Shown here piece by piece: positions 51,742-60,551 of a stretch of 64,000 nt of DNA. Under the pieces are notes generated by a model. That model did not search any database and was not told the DNA's origin. It was given only the letters and a program-made list of their open reading frames with translations. The DNA is taken from NCBI GenBank assembly GCA_910585635.1, contig CAJUFE010000019.1:1-64000 (forward strand), in the 5' to 3' direction. This DNA is from an uncultured Lachnospiraceae bacterium. Its GTDB lineage: Bacteria > Bacillota > Clostridia > Lachnospirales > Lachnospiraceae. The translations under genes and the position numbers were made by a program. Each line of letters opens with the position of its first letter. The first letter of the stretch is position 1.

Positions 51742-51811
51742 TCCAGCCGGCCCATCTAGGACGAAGGGACTGTATGTCCGATCCGCAACAGATGGGCCTC
51801 TTTACTCCTTC

Positions 51812-52927
51812 TTACTGGATCACCTGATCCCCGTCCTTGATGCACAGATGGTAGGGCACACCCAGCTGTGCCATCCAGCGCCTGGTCTCTAAGGTCTTCC
51901 AGTTCCCTGTATCCAGCCCGCTGCCGCTGTCATTGTTCCACAGCCATTCCGGCGCGCACCACAGGCAGATCTCCGGCTGGAGCACCTTGTAGACCTCCAG
52001 CCCTACGCCGTCCTGCCCATGGTGGGCCATCTGGACGATATCGCATTTTACGCTTTCCGCAGCATTCTCCGCGATCAGCTGTTTCCCGGCCTCTGCGCTC
52101 ATATCGCCCAGGAACAGGGCTTTCCTTCCATTGATATCCAGCATATAGGCTATGGAGCTGTTGTTGATCGCGTGGCGGGCGTGGAGATAGGGCTTGTTCA
52201 TCACCGTGATCTTCACATTATCCACCAAGATCTCCTGCCCTTTCTGGATATCGCCGTGGAGCTTTTCCTGGGGCAGGGCCGCGAAGGTACCCATGACCTG
52301 CTCCACCAGGCCGGCCCGGGAGGGCTCATATTCCTGATACCAGCTTAAGTCTGTAAAGGAATAGTAGATCCCGTCCACACTGATCCCACATTCCGGATGG
52401 CGCAGGATATAGTCCAGGGCGCCCACATGGTCCGAGTGGGGATGGGTGATCAGCCAGGCATCCACATGGCCCCCTTTGGCCGCCAGGGTCTCCACCAGAT
52501 GGGCCGCATCCCCCTCAGTCCCTCCGTCCACCATGATCAGCTTTCCCTGGTTTGTCTCCACCAGCACAGACAGCATCTGGCTGTTGGTCCTGTTGGCTAA
52601 GAGGGTGAGCTTTGAGCCTCCCAGATAGCCCACGATCGGTGTAGAGACCGTCATCACCGGGGGATAGCTCTCCGCGCCGGGTCCTACAGCCCCGTCCCCG
52701 CCATTTTTCGATGTCCGGATCACCTTTGTCCCGGACGTAGAGGTTTCCGGAGCAAAGACCAGCCCCTGCTCCTTTATGATATAGGGCTCCTCTGTCAGCC
52801 CTTCTGCTGCTTCCTTTTGGGGCGCTCCCACTGCCGCCTCCCTCGCGGCTCTGTAGCTTCCAGGCAGCAGCATGGCACAGCCTGCCAATGCACAGAACCT
52901 GGCTGCCGATCGGACCCATCTCTTCAT
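51812..52927 (-). CDS. Secreted MBL-fold hydrolase (ComEC/Rec2 C-terminal type)
   Basis: A protein of about 371 residues. A signal-like N-terminus (FCALAGCAMLLPGSY) and a linker precede an MBL domain with THPHSDHVGALDYI (HxHxDH), FLGDMSAEAG and VQMAHHGQDGVG. This matches the extracellular hydrolases related to the ComEC C-terminal domain. It may act on extracellular DNA or phosphodiesters; the substrate is unproved. The most likely start is the Met of MKRWVRS. Confidence 0.82.
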   Translation of the reverse strand: MKRWVRSAARFCALAGCAMLLPGSYRAAREAAVGAPQKEAAEGLTEEPYIIKEQGLVFAPETSTSGTKVIRTSKNGGDGAVGPGAESYPPVMTVSTPIVGYLGGSKLTLLANRTNSQMLSVLVETNQGKLIMVDGGTEGDAAHLVETLAAKGGHVDAWLITHPHSDHVGALDYILRHPECGISVDGIYYSFTDLSWYQEYEPSRAGLVEQVMGTFAALPQEKLHGDIQKGQEILVDNVKITVMNKPYLHARHAINNSSIAYMLDINGRKALFLGDMSAEAGKQLIAENAAESVKCDIVQMAHHGQDGVGLEVYKVLQPEICLWCAPEWLWNNDSGSGLDTGNWKTLETRRWMAQLGVPYHLCIKDGDQVIQ

Positions 52928-53106
52928 TTCGATCACCTCTCCTGTTTTTTCGTCTGTCTTCTCTCTACCTTTTCGTTATACCTCTGGCTCTATCCTTCCG
53001 TAACGGTCCAGATCCCTGCAGGGCCACCGCCGTCTCCCTCCAGCACCCCTGTCCCGGCCACATGACGACCTGCGCGCCGCCATATCGCTGCCTTGGGCAT
53101 CAGGCC

Positions 53107-53619
53107 TTACTCTGTGGGGACGATCGGGGTATCCGCCCCGGCCTGGACCGTCATATCCACCAGCCATGTGCTCTCATCGTCCTCGGTCTCCTCCGGGACC
53201 ACGCTGACCTTAAAGCCATAGTCCGCGAAAAAGCCGCCATAGCTGTCTTCTGTGGACATGGCCAGGGACCCGTCCTGGCAGGCTGCCGAGTCATTGATAT
53301 ACCGGATCAGGTCTGTTGCATAGGTCGCCGCCTTCTCCTTCTTCACCGTGTCATCCACATACAGTCTGGCCTCCACCATCTTTTCCTCATCCTTATGGGC
53401 AAAATTAAAATATAAAAGCCCCGGATAGTCCACAGAGCCATCATAATAGCTCCAGACATCATCGCTGATCTGGTCCCAGTCTAAGATCACATCCTCCACG
53501 ATGGTAAAATCCGGCTGAGGCCGTCCGGTCTCCTCCGGGTGCAGGATATTGCTCTTGGTACATCCTGCCGATAAGATCATCACACAGCTCAATATGGCTG
53601 CAAAGGATCGCTTTTTCAT
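53107..53619 (-). CDS. Lipoprotein of unknown function
   Basis: A 170-residue protein with a lipoprotein signal peptide (MKKRSFAAILSCVMILSAGC; lipobox LSAGC). The mature part is acidic, with DWDQISDDVWSYYDG and a C-terminus in a beta-strand pattern. No family is recognised. Downstream (lower coordinates) is the MBL hydrolase; both may concern the cell surface. It is divergent from the BCCT transporter, with a gene remnant between. Confidence 0.7.
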   Translation of the reverse strand: MKKRSFAAILSCVMILSAGCTKSNILHPEETGRPQPDFTIVEDVILDWDQISDDVWSYYDGSVDYPGLLYFNFAHKDEEKMVEARLYVDDTVKKEKAATYATDLIRYINDSAACQDGSLAMSTEDSYGGFFADYGFKVSVVPEETEDDESTWLVDMTVQAGADTPIVPTE

Positions 53620-53650
53620 CGCAATTCTTCCTCTCTCGTTATTATAGCGG

Positions 53651-53767
53651 CTATCCGCTATCCCTTAAAACTCCGGCGGCCATCCGCTCCTGTATCCTGT
53701 CCATACAGATATAGATGGCGTCCAGATCTTCAGTGGTATTATATCCGAACCAGCCTGGTTTGGGTAG
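53651..53767 (-). pseudogene. Possible C-terminal remnant of a class V aminotransferase-like gene
   Basis: A minus-strand frame ends at 53651 and reads LPKPGWFGYNTTEDLDAI followed by a helical end. The words GWFGYNTTEDLDAI resemble the C-terminus of cysteine desulfurase-like (SufS/CsdA) proteins, RxxxxxYNTxEEID. A stop about eight codons upstream and no start mean no intact gene remains. The match is short, so this is only a suggestion. Confidence 0.35.
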
Positions 53768-53807
53768 GGATTTTGAAAAATCGTCAGAAAATCTTCACAA
53801 ATTTCTC

Positions 53808-53836
53808 TTGCATTTTTTACCACAGGATGGTATCAT
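53808..53836 (+). promoter_or_regulatory. Promoter of the BCCT transporter gene
   Basis: TTGCAT (53808-53813) and TATCAT (53831-53836) separated by 17 bases; the leader is about 100 bases long. Confidence 0.8.
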
Positions 53837-53942
53837 GTTCAATATGCTTTATTAATCATATTTTTTGAACACCCATCGATCAAATATCCTGTGCTATCCG
53901 CTAAGGACAGGCGGACAGCCATACTTTAAGGAGGTCCCTTCT

Positions 53943-55559
53943 ATGTCACACACAACAAAGCAACCCGCTGTCCCCTCCCCAGGCCCTGGGCCTGCGCCTT
54001 TATCAAAACGGCTGGACTGGACCACCACGCTGGTCCCCCTGGCTGCGATCGTCCTTTTATGCCTGCTGTTTTTAGTCTACCCGGACGGCTCTGCGGCTGT
54101 CCTTGGCTCTATCCGCTTCTTTCTGGGCGACCGTCTGGGGGTCCTGTATCTGATCATGGGCTTAGGCGTCTTCCTCTGCTCCCTGTACATGGCCTTCTCC
54201 CCCTACGGGCAGATCCGGCTGGGGGACCTTGAGCGGCCGGAGTATACCCCCTTCCAGTGGGGTTCCATGATGTTCACCGCCGGGCTGGCCGCCGATATCC
54301 TGTTCTATTCCCTCTGTGAATGGATGCTGTATGCCGGCGAGGACCACATCGCCCACCTGGGCTCCGTCCAGGACTGGGCTTCCACCTACCCCCTGTTCCA
54401 CTGGGGACCGATCCCCTGGGGCTTTTATGTGGTCCTGGCCGTGGCCTTCGGCTTCATGCTCCATGTGCGCAAACGGACAAAACAGAAATACTCGGAGGCC
54501 TGCCTGCCGATCCTCAAGAAGCTCACAAAGGGCCATCCCGGACGGAGCGCCCTCCTGTGTACAGTGATCGACCTGTTCGCGGTATTTGCCCTGTTAGCCG
54601 GGACCGCCACCACTTTTTCCCTGGCCACCCCCCTGCTCTCCCAGGCGGTCAGCCAGGTATCCGGCATCCCCCAGTCCCATTTCCTGACGATCGCCATCCT
54701 GCTGGTGATCGGCATCACCTACACGGTCACGGTCTATTTCGGCATGAAGGGCGTGGCTAAGCTGGCGGCCTCCTGCAGCTACCTTTTCTTTGCCCTGCTG
54801 CTCTATGTGCTGCTGGCCGGCGGGCAGGCCCGCTATATCCTGGAGACCGGCCTCACCTCTCTGGGGAACCTGGCTCAGGATTTTATCCGCCTGGCTACCT
54901 GGACCGACGCCCTGCGGACCACCTCCTTCCCCCAGAACTGGACCATCTTCTACTGGGCCTACTGGATGGTATGGTGCGTGGCCACCCCCTTTTTCATCGG
55001 CTCCATCAGCCGCGGGCGGACGATCCGCCAGACCATATTAGGGGGGTATTTCTGGGGCCTGTCCGGCACCTTCACCTCCTTTATCATCCTGGGGGACTAC
55101 GGCCTGGGGCTGCAGGTAAAGGGGGCGCTGGATATCATGGCCCAGTATGCCCGGACCGGCGACCTGTACCAGTCTATCCTGACGATCTTCGAGACCCTGC
55201 CCTTCGCCAAAGCCGGGCTGGTCTTGCTGGCCCTCACCATGATCGCCTTTTATGCTACCTCCTTCGACGCGCTGACGTTGGTGGCCTCTGCCTACTCCTA
55301 TAAAGAGCTGCGGGACGGAGAGGAGCCCCATAAAAAGGTCAAGCTGTTCTGGGCCATCCTGCTGATGCTCTTCCCCATCGCTCTGCTCTTTAATGACAGC
55401 TCCATGGCGAACCTGCAGTCGGTCTCGATCATCGCCGCATTTCCGATCGGCTTTATCATCCTGCTGATCATCTCCAGCTTTTTTAAAGACGCAGGAGACT
55501 ATCTGCGAGAACAAAAGGAGGGCGCGGACCGGGCTCACCGGCCGGACCAGAGGCCATAG
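53943..55559 (+). CDS. BCCT family betaine/carnitine/choline transporter
   Basis: A 538-residue transporter with twelve predicted helices. The BCCT signature appears in YPLFHWGPIPWGFYVVLA (the tryptophan-rich substrate site region) and in NWTIFYWAYWMVWC and FIGSISRGRTIRQTILGG. It takes up quaternary ammonium compounds such as glycine betaine or carnitine. I start at 53943, behind AAGGAGG. It is a single-gene unit ended by four 16-bp repeats and a terminator. Confidence 0.9.
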   Translation: MSHTTKQPAVPSPGPGPAPLSKRLDWTTTLVPLAAIVLLCLLFLVYPDGSAAVLGSIRFFLGDRLGVLYLIMGLGVFLCSLYMAFSPYGQIRLGDLERPEYTPFQWGSMMFTAGLAADILFYSLCEWMLYAGEDHIAHLGSVQDWASTYPLFHWGPIPWGFYVVLAVAFGFMLHVRKRTKQKYSEACLPILKKLTKGHPGRSALLCTVIDLFAVFALLAGTATTFSLATPLLSQAVSQVSGIPQSHFLTIAILLVIGITYTVTVYFGMKGVAKLAASCSYLFFALLLYVLLAGGQARYILETGLTSLGNLAQDFIRLATWTDALRTTSFPQNWTIFYWAYWMVWCVATPFFIGSISRGRTIRQTILGGYFWGLSGTFTSFIILGDYGLGLQVKGALDIMAQYARTGDLYQSILTIFETLPFAKAGLVLLALTMIAFYATSFDALTLVASAYSYKELRDGEEPHKKVKLFWAILLMLFPIALLFNDSSMANLQSVSIIAAFPIGFIILLIISSFFKDAGDYLREQKEGADRAHRPDQRP

Positions 55560-55565
55560 GGCCAT

Positions 55566-55629
55566 GAAAGAGGATCGGAACGAAAGAGGATCGGGATGAA
55601 AGAGGATCGGGATGAAAGAGGATCCGACC
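55566..55629. repeat. 16-bp tandem repeat, four units, after the BCCT gene
   Basis: Four consecutive units of GAAAGAGGATCGGGAT (55566, 55582, 55598, 55614) lie between the stop codon and the terminator. Units 2 and 3 are identical. Confidence 0.95.
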
Positions 55630-55644
55630 CCCGCAGCAAAAAGA

Positions 55645-55668
55645 GGCAGCCATATGGCTGCCCTTTTT
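55645..55668 (+). terminator. Terminator of the BCCT gene
   Basis: GGCAGCC-ATAT-GGCTGCC (55645-55662) followed by CTTTTT; an A-run before it makes it bidirectional. Confidence 0.88.
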
Positions 55669-55718
55669 CTGTATCACATATCATCACACGAAACGTACTC
55701 CTAAAAGATCCTACCGGT

Positions 55719-55967
55719 TCATACTTCTAAAGCCTTCTGTAACCTGTCCCCAGCTGCTACTTCATCTGCCCCATTTAGATAAAACACAAACCGTTCGCCC
55801 CGAGGGTTCCAATCACGCATCATCTGATCATAATCCTTTGCGTTGATCTGCCTATCATTTTTTATGATATAGACCTCGCAAGGACATTGCTGCGCGACCA
55901 AAACAATGTAAGAGATCGGCAGTGGACGGGCAGAGCGTGTGGTAATGCTTATCTGTTTTGCTAACAT
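55719..55967 (-). CDS. HPr-like protein lacking both phosphorylation sites
   Basis: An 82-residue protein with the size and pattern of HPr. The N-terminal half reads TTRSARPLPISYIVLV where HPr has LHARPA, so His15 is replaced by Ser. The HPr kinase site NAKS is NAKD, so Ser46 is also gone. It cannot take part in sugar phosphotransfer or be phosphorylated by HPrK at those sites. It may be a regulatory homologue (Crh-like idea). I start at 55967; an upstream GTG is possible. A promoter lies about 80 bases upstream. Confidence 0.65.
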   Translation of the reverse strand: MLAKQISITTRSARPLPISYIVLVAQQCPCEVYIIKNDRQINAKDYDQMMRDWNPRGERFVFYLNGADEVAAGDRLQKALEV

Positions 55968-56045
55968 ATCATCACCCCGACAATCTTGAAGATTAAAACC
56001 ACACACGCGCCTTTAAAATGCTTGACCGTCTTTATCGTACTTACT

Positions 56046-56074
56046 AGTATACTATCTTTTTCTGAAAAAAACAA
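56046..56074 (-). promoter_or_regulatory. Promoter of the HPr-like gene
   Basis: TTGTTT (56069-56074) and TATACT (56046-56051) with a 17-base spacer on the minus strand. Confidence 0.65.
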
Positions 56075-56140
56075 TACGCTCTTGTGCATCTTTTATAAAT
56101 TTTTATGTGTTGCTTTTTATCTCTGTCGTATTTTGTCAGA

Positions 56141-57082
56141 TCATTTGTCCTCACTTCCATCCTGGCCTATATTTCTTGTGTCCGCCACGATATATACCGG
56201 GCGGTCCTTGAGCTCTGTGAACAAGATCGCGATATACTCGCCGATGATCCCCACCACCACAAAGAGCATAGCGAACATAAAGCAGAGCAGTACCACGATC
56301 GTCGCGTAGCCGCTGGGTGCGCCATCCCTGGTGAGCAATGTATAGACCATGACCCCAAGACCTAAAAGGGCAGAGAACATCCCTGCATAGATCCCCAGCT
56401 TCAAGGGTACATTGGAAAAGCATAGGATCGTGTTGACGGAAAAGGTGAACAGCTTCTTTATGCTGTATTTGCTCTTTCCCGCCACCCGGGGTCTGGCCGC
56501 ATAAGGCAGGGTCGTCTTCTTGAACCCCACATTCTGCACGTAGCCCCTGAGGAAGCGGACCTTCTCCCGGTAGCTGGTCTGCATCACCTGGATCACCCTT
56601 TTATCCAGCGCGAAGAAATCGGAGGCATTGGGCTCGAAATGGACGTCGGAGATCGCATTGATCAGCCGGTAAAAGGCCAGGGAGGTGATGTTCTTTACCA
56701 GACCCGCATCCTCATTCCTGGTCCGGACCATGTTGATGACCTGATATCCCTGCTCCAGCCGGTCCACGATATCCGGGATACACTCCGGCGGATGCTGCAG
56801 GTCCGCATCCATGCAGACCACCCCGTCCCCATGGCAGTAGTCCAGACCGGCGATCATGGCCGCCTCATGGCCGAAGTTGCGGGACAGCCCGATCAGCTTC
56901 ACCTTCTCGTCCCCTTCAGCCAGCTGCTCCAGGACCAGCCGGCTCCCGTCCTGGCTCCCGTCATCCACAAAGAGCAGCTCATAGTCCCAGGTCAACGACC
57001 GCAGGACCCGGCTGGTCTCCCGATAAAAAGACGGAAGGGCTTTCTCCTCATTGTATACCGATACCACTATTGACAACAACAT
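56141..57082 (-). CDS. Glycosyltransferase family 2, polyprenol-phosphate type
   Basis: A 313-residue GT2 enzyme like GtrB/ArnC/dolichyl-phosphate mannosyltransferase. The GT-A domain has SIVVSVYNEEKALPSFY, ELLFVDDGSQDGS and VCMDADLQHPPE (the DxD motif as DAD); two C-terminal helices (VMVYTLL and VVVGIIGEYIAILF) anchor it. It transfers a sugar to a lipid carrier, probably for surface polysaccharide decoration. It is the last gene of the polysaccharide cluster in this direction. Confidence 0.88.
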   Translation of the reverse strand: MLLSIVVSVYNEEKALPSFYRETSRVLRSLTWDYELLFVDDGSQDGSRLVLEQLAEGDEKVKLIGLSRNFGHEAAMIAGLDYCHGDGVVCMDADLQHPPECIPDIVDRLEQGYQVINMVRTRNEDAGLVKNITSLAFYRLINAISDVHFEPNASDFFALDKRVIQVMQTSYREKVRFLRGYVQNVGFKKTTLPYAARPRVAGKSKYSIKKLFTFSVNTILCFSNVPLKLGIYAGMFSALLGLGVMVYTLLTRDGAPSGYATIVVLLCFMFAMLFVVVGIIGEYIAILFTELKDRPVYIVADTRNIGQDGSEDK

Positions 57083-57193
57083 GCGATCGGTCCTTTCCTT
57101 ACTTTTTAAGATCACCGTTCTCCACACCTACGCTATCCGATAACACAGCTGCGGGAGGGGGGAGCATACGCCACCCCAAAAACCCCTCACCCA

Positions 57194-58033
57194 TCATCCC
57201 TCCACATCCACCCAGATCTCCGCAGTCGCATGGGTAGGCTTCCTCTTCTCCACCGGCGGCAGCGTCCTATAGTCCCCATAGACCCAGGTCAGCACATGGT
57301 CCCAGCCCTTGGGGCACATAAAATGCTCCCCCTCAAAGGGCAGCTCCACCGTCTCCACGCTCCAGTCCCGCTCCAGAGTGACATAGAGATAGTCCGGCTG
57401 ATAATTGCTGTAATACAGACGTGCCGTCTTTTTCTTCCGGTCCTTCTTCGCCAGCACATCCTGCAGCTTGACGAGCCAGCTTAAGGGGATCAGCCTTCCC
57501 ACGCCTGCCATGGCCGCCACCATGATCCGGGTCAAGGGAGCGTATTTCTTATAGTCCAGCCGATAGCGGTGCCCCATGGCCAGCCCGTAGATCCCGGCCT
57601 GGAGAGCCTTTGCCACCGCAGCCCTGGCCCTTCCATCCGGCAGGGCATCCAGGACGAACAGATCCACGCTCAGCTTATCCAGCTTCCCGTCATAAAAGGC
57701 CGTCTCGGCGCTCTCCTCATGGATCTGGCTGTTCTTATAGATGATCTTGGGGGTAAAGTCATAGAAGCCTTTCCCTCCGTGGAGCTGTCCCGGCATGACC
57801 AGCTCCATGGTCTTTGGCAGCTCTCTGGGAGCCACCTTTAAGAACCCGTCAAAGCTGGCCCTGGTCATCGCCACATCGGCGTCATCGTCCCAGGGGATGA
57901 AGCCCTGGTGGCGCACCGCGCCGATCAAGGTGCCAGAGTCCAGCAGATATCTAAGCTTATATTTCCTGCAGATCCGGTCGATCTCCTTTAAGATCGCCAG
58001 CTCTGCCTGGTGGACCTTTGTCAGATCATACAT
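57194..58033 (-). CDS. LicD family phosphotransferase
   Basis: A 279-residue LicD-type nucleotidyltransferase-fold protein. The motif LLDSGTLIGAVRHQGFIPWDDDADVAM is diagnostic, best seen in LIGAVRHQGFIPWDDD. LicD proteins attach phosphocholine or similar groups to surface glycans. Here it follows the dideoxysugar genes and probably decorates the same polymer. The gap to rfbH is 56 bases. Confidence 0.88.
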   Translation of the reverse strand: MYDLTKVHQAELAILKEIDRICRKYKLRYLLDSGTLIGAVRHQGFIPWDDDADVAMTRASFDGFLKVAPRELPKTMELVMPGQLHGGKGFYDFTPKIIYKNSQIHEESAETAFYDGKLDKLSVDLFVLDALPDGRARAAVAKALQAGIYGLAMGHRYRLDYKKYAPLTRIMVAAMAGVGRLIPLSWLVKLQDVLAKKDRKKKTARLYYSNYQPDYLYVTLERDWSVETVELPFEGEHFMCPKGWDHVLTWVYGDYRTLPPVEKRKPTHATAEIWVDVEG

Positions 58034-58089
58034 CCTATATCGCCCCTCTATCCTCTTTTTGCAGGTGATCGTTCAGATACCCTGGACCG

Positions 58090-59430
58090 TCACATCCTAA
58101 TCCCTTCTCGGATCGCTCCCGCCATATAGTCGATCATCGCATCGGTCATCCCCGGGTACAGACCTACCCAGAAGGTATCCCGCATGATCCGGTCTGTCAC
58201 CGCCAGATCCCCCACGATCCGGTAGCCCGCCCCGGAAGCCTTAAGCTGATCGAAGCAGGGATGCTTCGTCAAGTTCCCGGCAAAGAGCATCCGGGTCTGC
58301 ACCCCCTTCTCCTCGATAAAGCGGACGAGCCGTCCCCGGTCCACCCCCTCCCGGCAGGTGATCAAAAAGCCGAACCAGCTGGGCGCGGAGCCCGGGCAGG
58401 CCTCTGGCAGGATCAGCTTGTCTTCTGTCCCGGAAAGAGCCGCCCGCAGACGGTCATAGTTATGGCGGCGGCGCTCCACAAAGCCGGGGAATTTCTCCAG
58501 CTGGGCGCAGCCGATGGCCGCCTGCATATCCGTAGCCTTCAGATTATAGCCAAAATGGGAATAGACATATTTATGGTCGTAGCCTAAGGGCAGCTGGCCG
58601 TACTGCCGGTCGAACCGGTGGCCGCAGCGGCCATCCACGCCGGGCGGGCAGGAGCAGTCCCGCCCCCAGTCCCTGAAGGAACGGATGATCTTATCCAGCA
58701 GCGGATCGTCCGTGTACACCGCGCCGCCTTCGCCCATGGTCATATGATGGGGCGGGTAAAAGCTGGAGGTGCCGATATCCCCCACCGTCCCGGTGAGATG
58801 CTCCTCCCCGCGGAAGGTATACCGGCTCCCCAGAGCGTCACAGTTATCCTCCACCAGCCAGAGCCCGTGGGCATCACAGAAGTCCTTCACAGCCGCCAGG
58901 TCAAAGGGATTGCCCAGAGTGTGGGCCAGCATCACGGCCTTGGTCCTGGGCGACAGGGCCGCCTCAAGCTGTTCTACGTCGATATTATACTGGGGGATGG
59001 TCACATCCACAAAGACCGGCACCGCCCCGTACTGTACGCAGGGCGCTACCGTGGTGGGAAAGCCTGCGGCCACGGTGATGACCTCGTCGCCCCGCCTGAT
59101 CTGCCGCTCCTTTAAAAGGGGGGAGGTCAGGGCCATGAAGGCCAGCAGGTTCGCCGATGAGCCGGAATTGACCAGCGCCGCAAAACGGATGCCCAGGTAC
59201 TGGGCCAGCTCCTTTTCAAACTGTCTTGTGTACCGGCCGGAGGTGAGCCAGAACTCCAGGGCGGAATCCACCAGGGCTACCATCTCCCGGTGGTCATAGA
59301 CCCGGGAAGCATAGGGGATCTTCTGTCCCTCTTTAAAGGGCTCCTTTTTCTCATGAAACCTCCTGCAGTACGCCGCCACCGCGTCTAAGATCTCCTGGCG
59401 GGCCTGTTCTTCTTCTCTTTCTCCAAACAT
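58090..59430 (-). CDS. rfbH: CDP-4-keto-6-deoxyglucose 3-dehydrase (E1)
   Basis: A 446-residue aminotransferase-fold enzyme of the E1/RfbH/AscC type. The usual PLP lysine is a His in PPHHMTMGEGGAVYT, and cysteines for a [2Fe-2S] cluster lie in DCSCPPGVDGRCGHRF. Both are the marks of the 3-deoxygenating dehydrase that, with an E3 reductase, makes CDP-3,6-dideoxy sugars. The E3 gene is not in the window. It follows rfbG by about 40 bases. Confidence 0.93.
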   Translation of the reverse strand: MFGEREEEQARQEILDAVAAYCRRFHEKKEPFKEGQKIPYASRVYDHREMVALVDSALEFWLTSGRYTRQFEKELAQYLGIRFAALVNSGSSANLLAFMALTSPLLKERQIRRGDEVITVAAGFPTTVAPCVQYGAVPVFVDVTIPQYNIDVEQLEAALSPRTKAVMLAHTLGNPFDLAAVKDFCDAHGLWLVEDNCDALGSRYTFRGEEHLTGTVGDIGTSSFYPPHHMTMGEGGAVYTDDPLLDKIIRSFRDWGRDCSCPPGVDGRCGHRFDRQYGQLPLGYDHKYVYSHFGYNLKATDMQAAIGCAQLEKFPGFVERRRHNYDRLRAALSGTEDKLILPEACPGSAPSWFGFLITCREGVDRGRLVRFIEEKGVQTRMLFAGNLTKHPCFDQLKASGAGYRIVGDLAVTDRIMRDTFWVGLYPGMTDAMIDYMAGAIREGIRM

Positions 59431-59472
59431 AAGATCTAGGTCTCCTTCCTCTTCTCCATATCTACGACCGGT

Positions 59473-60537
59473 CTATCCCAGATAGTCTAAGATCTGTCCG
59501 TCGGTCACCGTCAGCATGTCCTCTCCCTCCAGGTAGGCCTTGGTCCACGTCACCGTCCTTTCCACGGCATCCTCCACATGGTATCTGGGCCTCCAGCCAA
59601 GGACGCTTTTGATCCGGGAGCAGTCCAGCTTCAAAAAGCTGGCTTCATGGGGGCCGCCGTCATACTGGTCCACCCACCTCATCCCCTCGCCCCAGCTCCT
59701 GCAGAAAAGCTCGGTGAGCTCTCCTGTGGTCACGCAGTCGCAGTCATCCGGCCCCACATTATAGTAACCACTCATCCCTGGGTCCTCCAGCTGGGCCATG
59801 GCGATGGTCAGATATGCGACCAGCGGCTCCAGCACATGCTGGTAAGGCCGGATCGAATGGGGGTTCCGGACCAGGATCGCCTCTTTTTTCAGCGCGGCCC
59901 GTATGCAGTCCGGGACGATCCGGTCACGGGCGAAATCCCCGCCGCCGATCACATTGCCCGCCCTGGCCGTGGATACCCGGCAGCGTCCGTCCTGAAAAAA
60001 AGACCGCTGATAGCTGTGGGTCACCAGCTCTGAGCAGGATTTGCTGTTGGAATAGGGGTCGTAGCCGTCCAGGGGGTCGCACTCCCGATAGCCGTATTCC
60101 CATTCCCTGTTTTCGTAGACCTTATCGGTGGTCACATTTAAAAAGGACTCCACACTGGCTGTCCGGCGGACACACTCCAGTACGTTCACCGTCCCCATCA
60201 CATTGGTCCCATAGGTGTGCACCGGGTCTTTATAGGACTCCCGGACGATGGGCTGGGCCGCCAGGTGGAAGACGATCTGGGGCTGCACCCGCGCAAAGAC
60301 AGCCTCCATGGCTTTAAGATCTTGCACATCCCCTTCCACCGAGTCCATCCGCGCCCCCTGCCCCAGGGCATTGAACAGGCTGGGACTGGTGGGCGGCTTT
60401 AAGGCGAAGCCTGTGACCCTTGCCCCTGCCAGGCTTAAGATCCGGCACAGCCAGGTCCCCTTGAACCCTGTATGCCCGGTGACCAGCACCGATCGACCAT
60501 CGTACGCTCGCTTCAGTTCTCTAAGAGTGATCTCCAC
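59473..60537 (-). CDS. rfbG: CDP-glucose 4,6-dehydratase
   Basis: A 354-residue extended short-chain dehydrogenase. The NAD motif is VTGHTGFKGTWL, and the catalytic Tyr-x3-Lys is YSNSK in DPYSNSKSCSELV. It makes CDP-4-keto-6-deoxyglucose from CDP-glucose. I start at the GTG at 60537, with AAGGAGAG seven bases upstream and 14 bases after the rfbF stop; the longer open frame overlaps rfbF and is less likely. Confidence 0.92.
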   Translation of the reverse strand: MEITLRELKRAYDGRSVLVTGHTGFKGTWLCRILSLAGARVTGFALKPPTSPSLFNALGQGARMDSVEGDVQDLKAMEAVFARVQPQIVFHLAAQPIVRESYKDPVHTYGTNVMGTVNVLECVRRTASVESFLNVTTDKVYENREWEYGYRECDPLDGYDPYSNSKSCSELVTHSYQRSFFQDGRCRVSTARAGNVIGGGDFARDRIVPDCIRAALKKEAILVRNPHSIRPYQHVLEPLVAYLTIAMAQLEDPGMSGYYNVGPDDCDCVTTGELTELFCRSWGEGMRWVDQYDGGPHEASFLKLDCSRIKSVLGWRPRYHVEDAVERTVTWTKAYLEGEDMLTVTDGQILDYLG

Positions 60538-60551
60538 TGTCCTGCTCTCCT

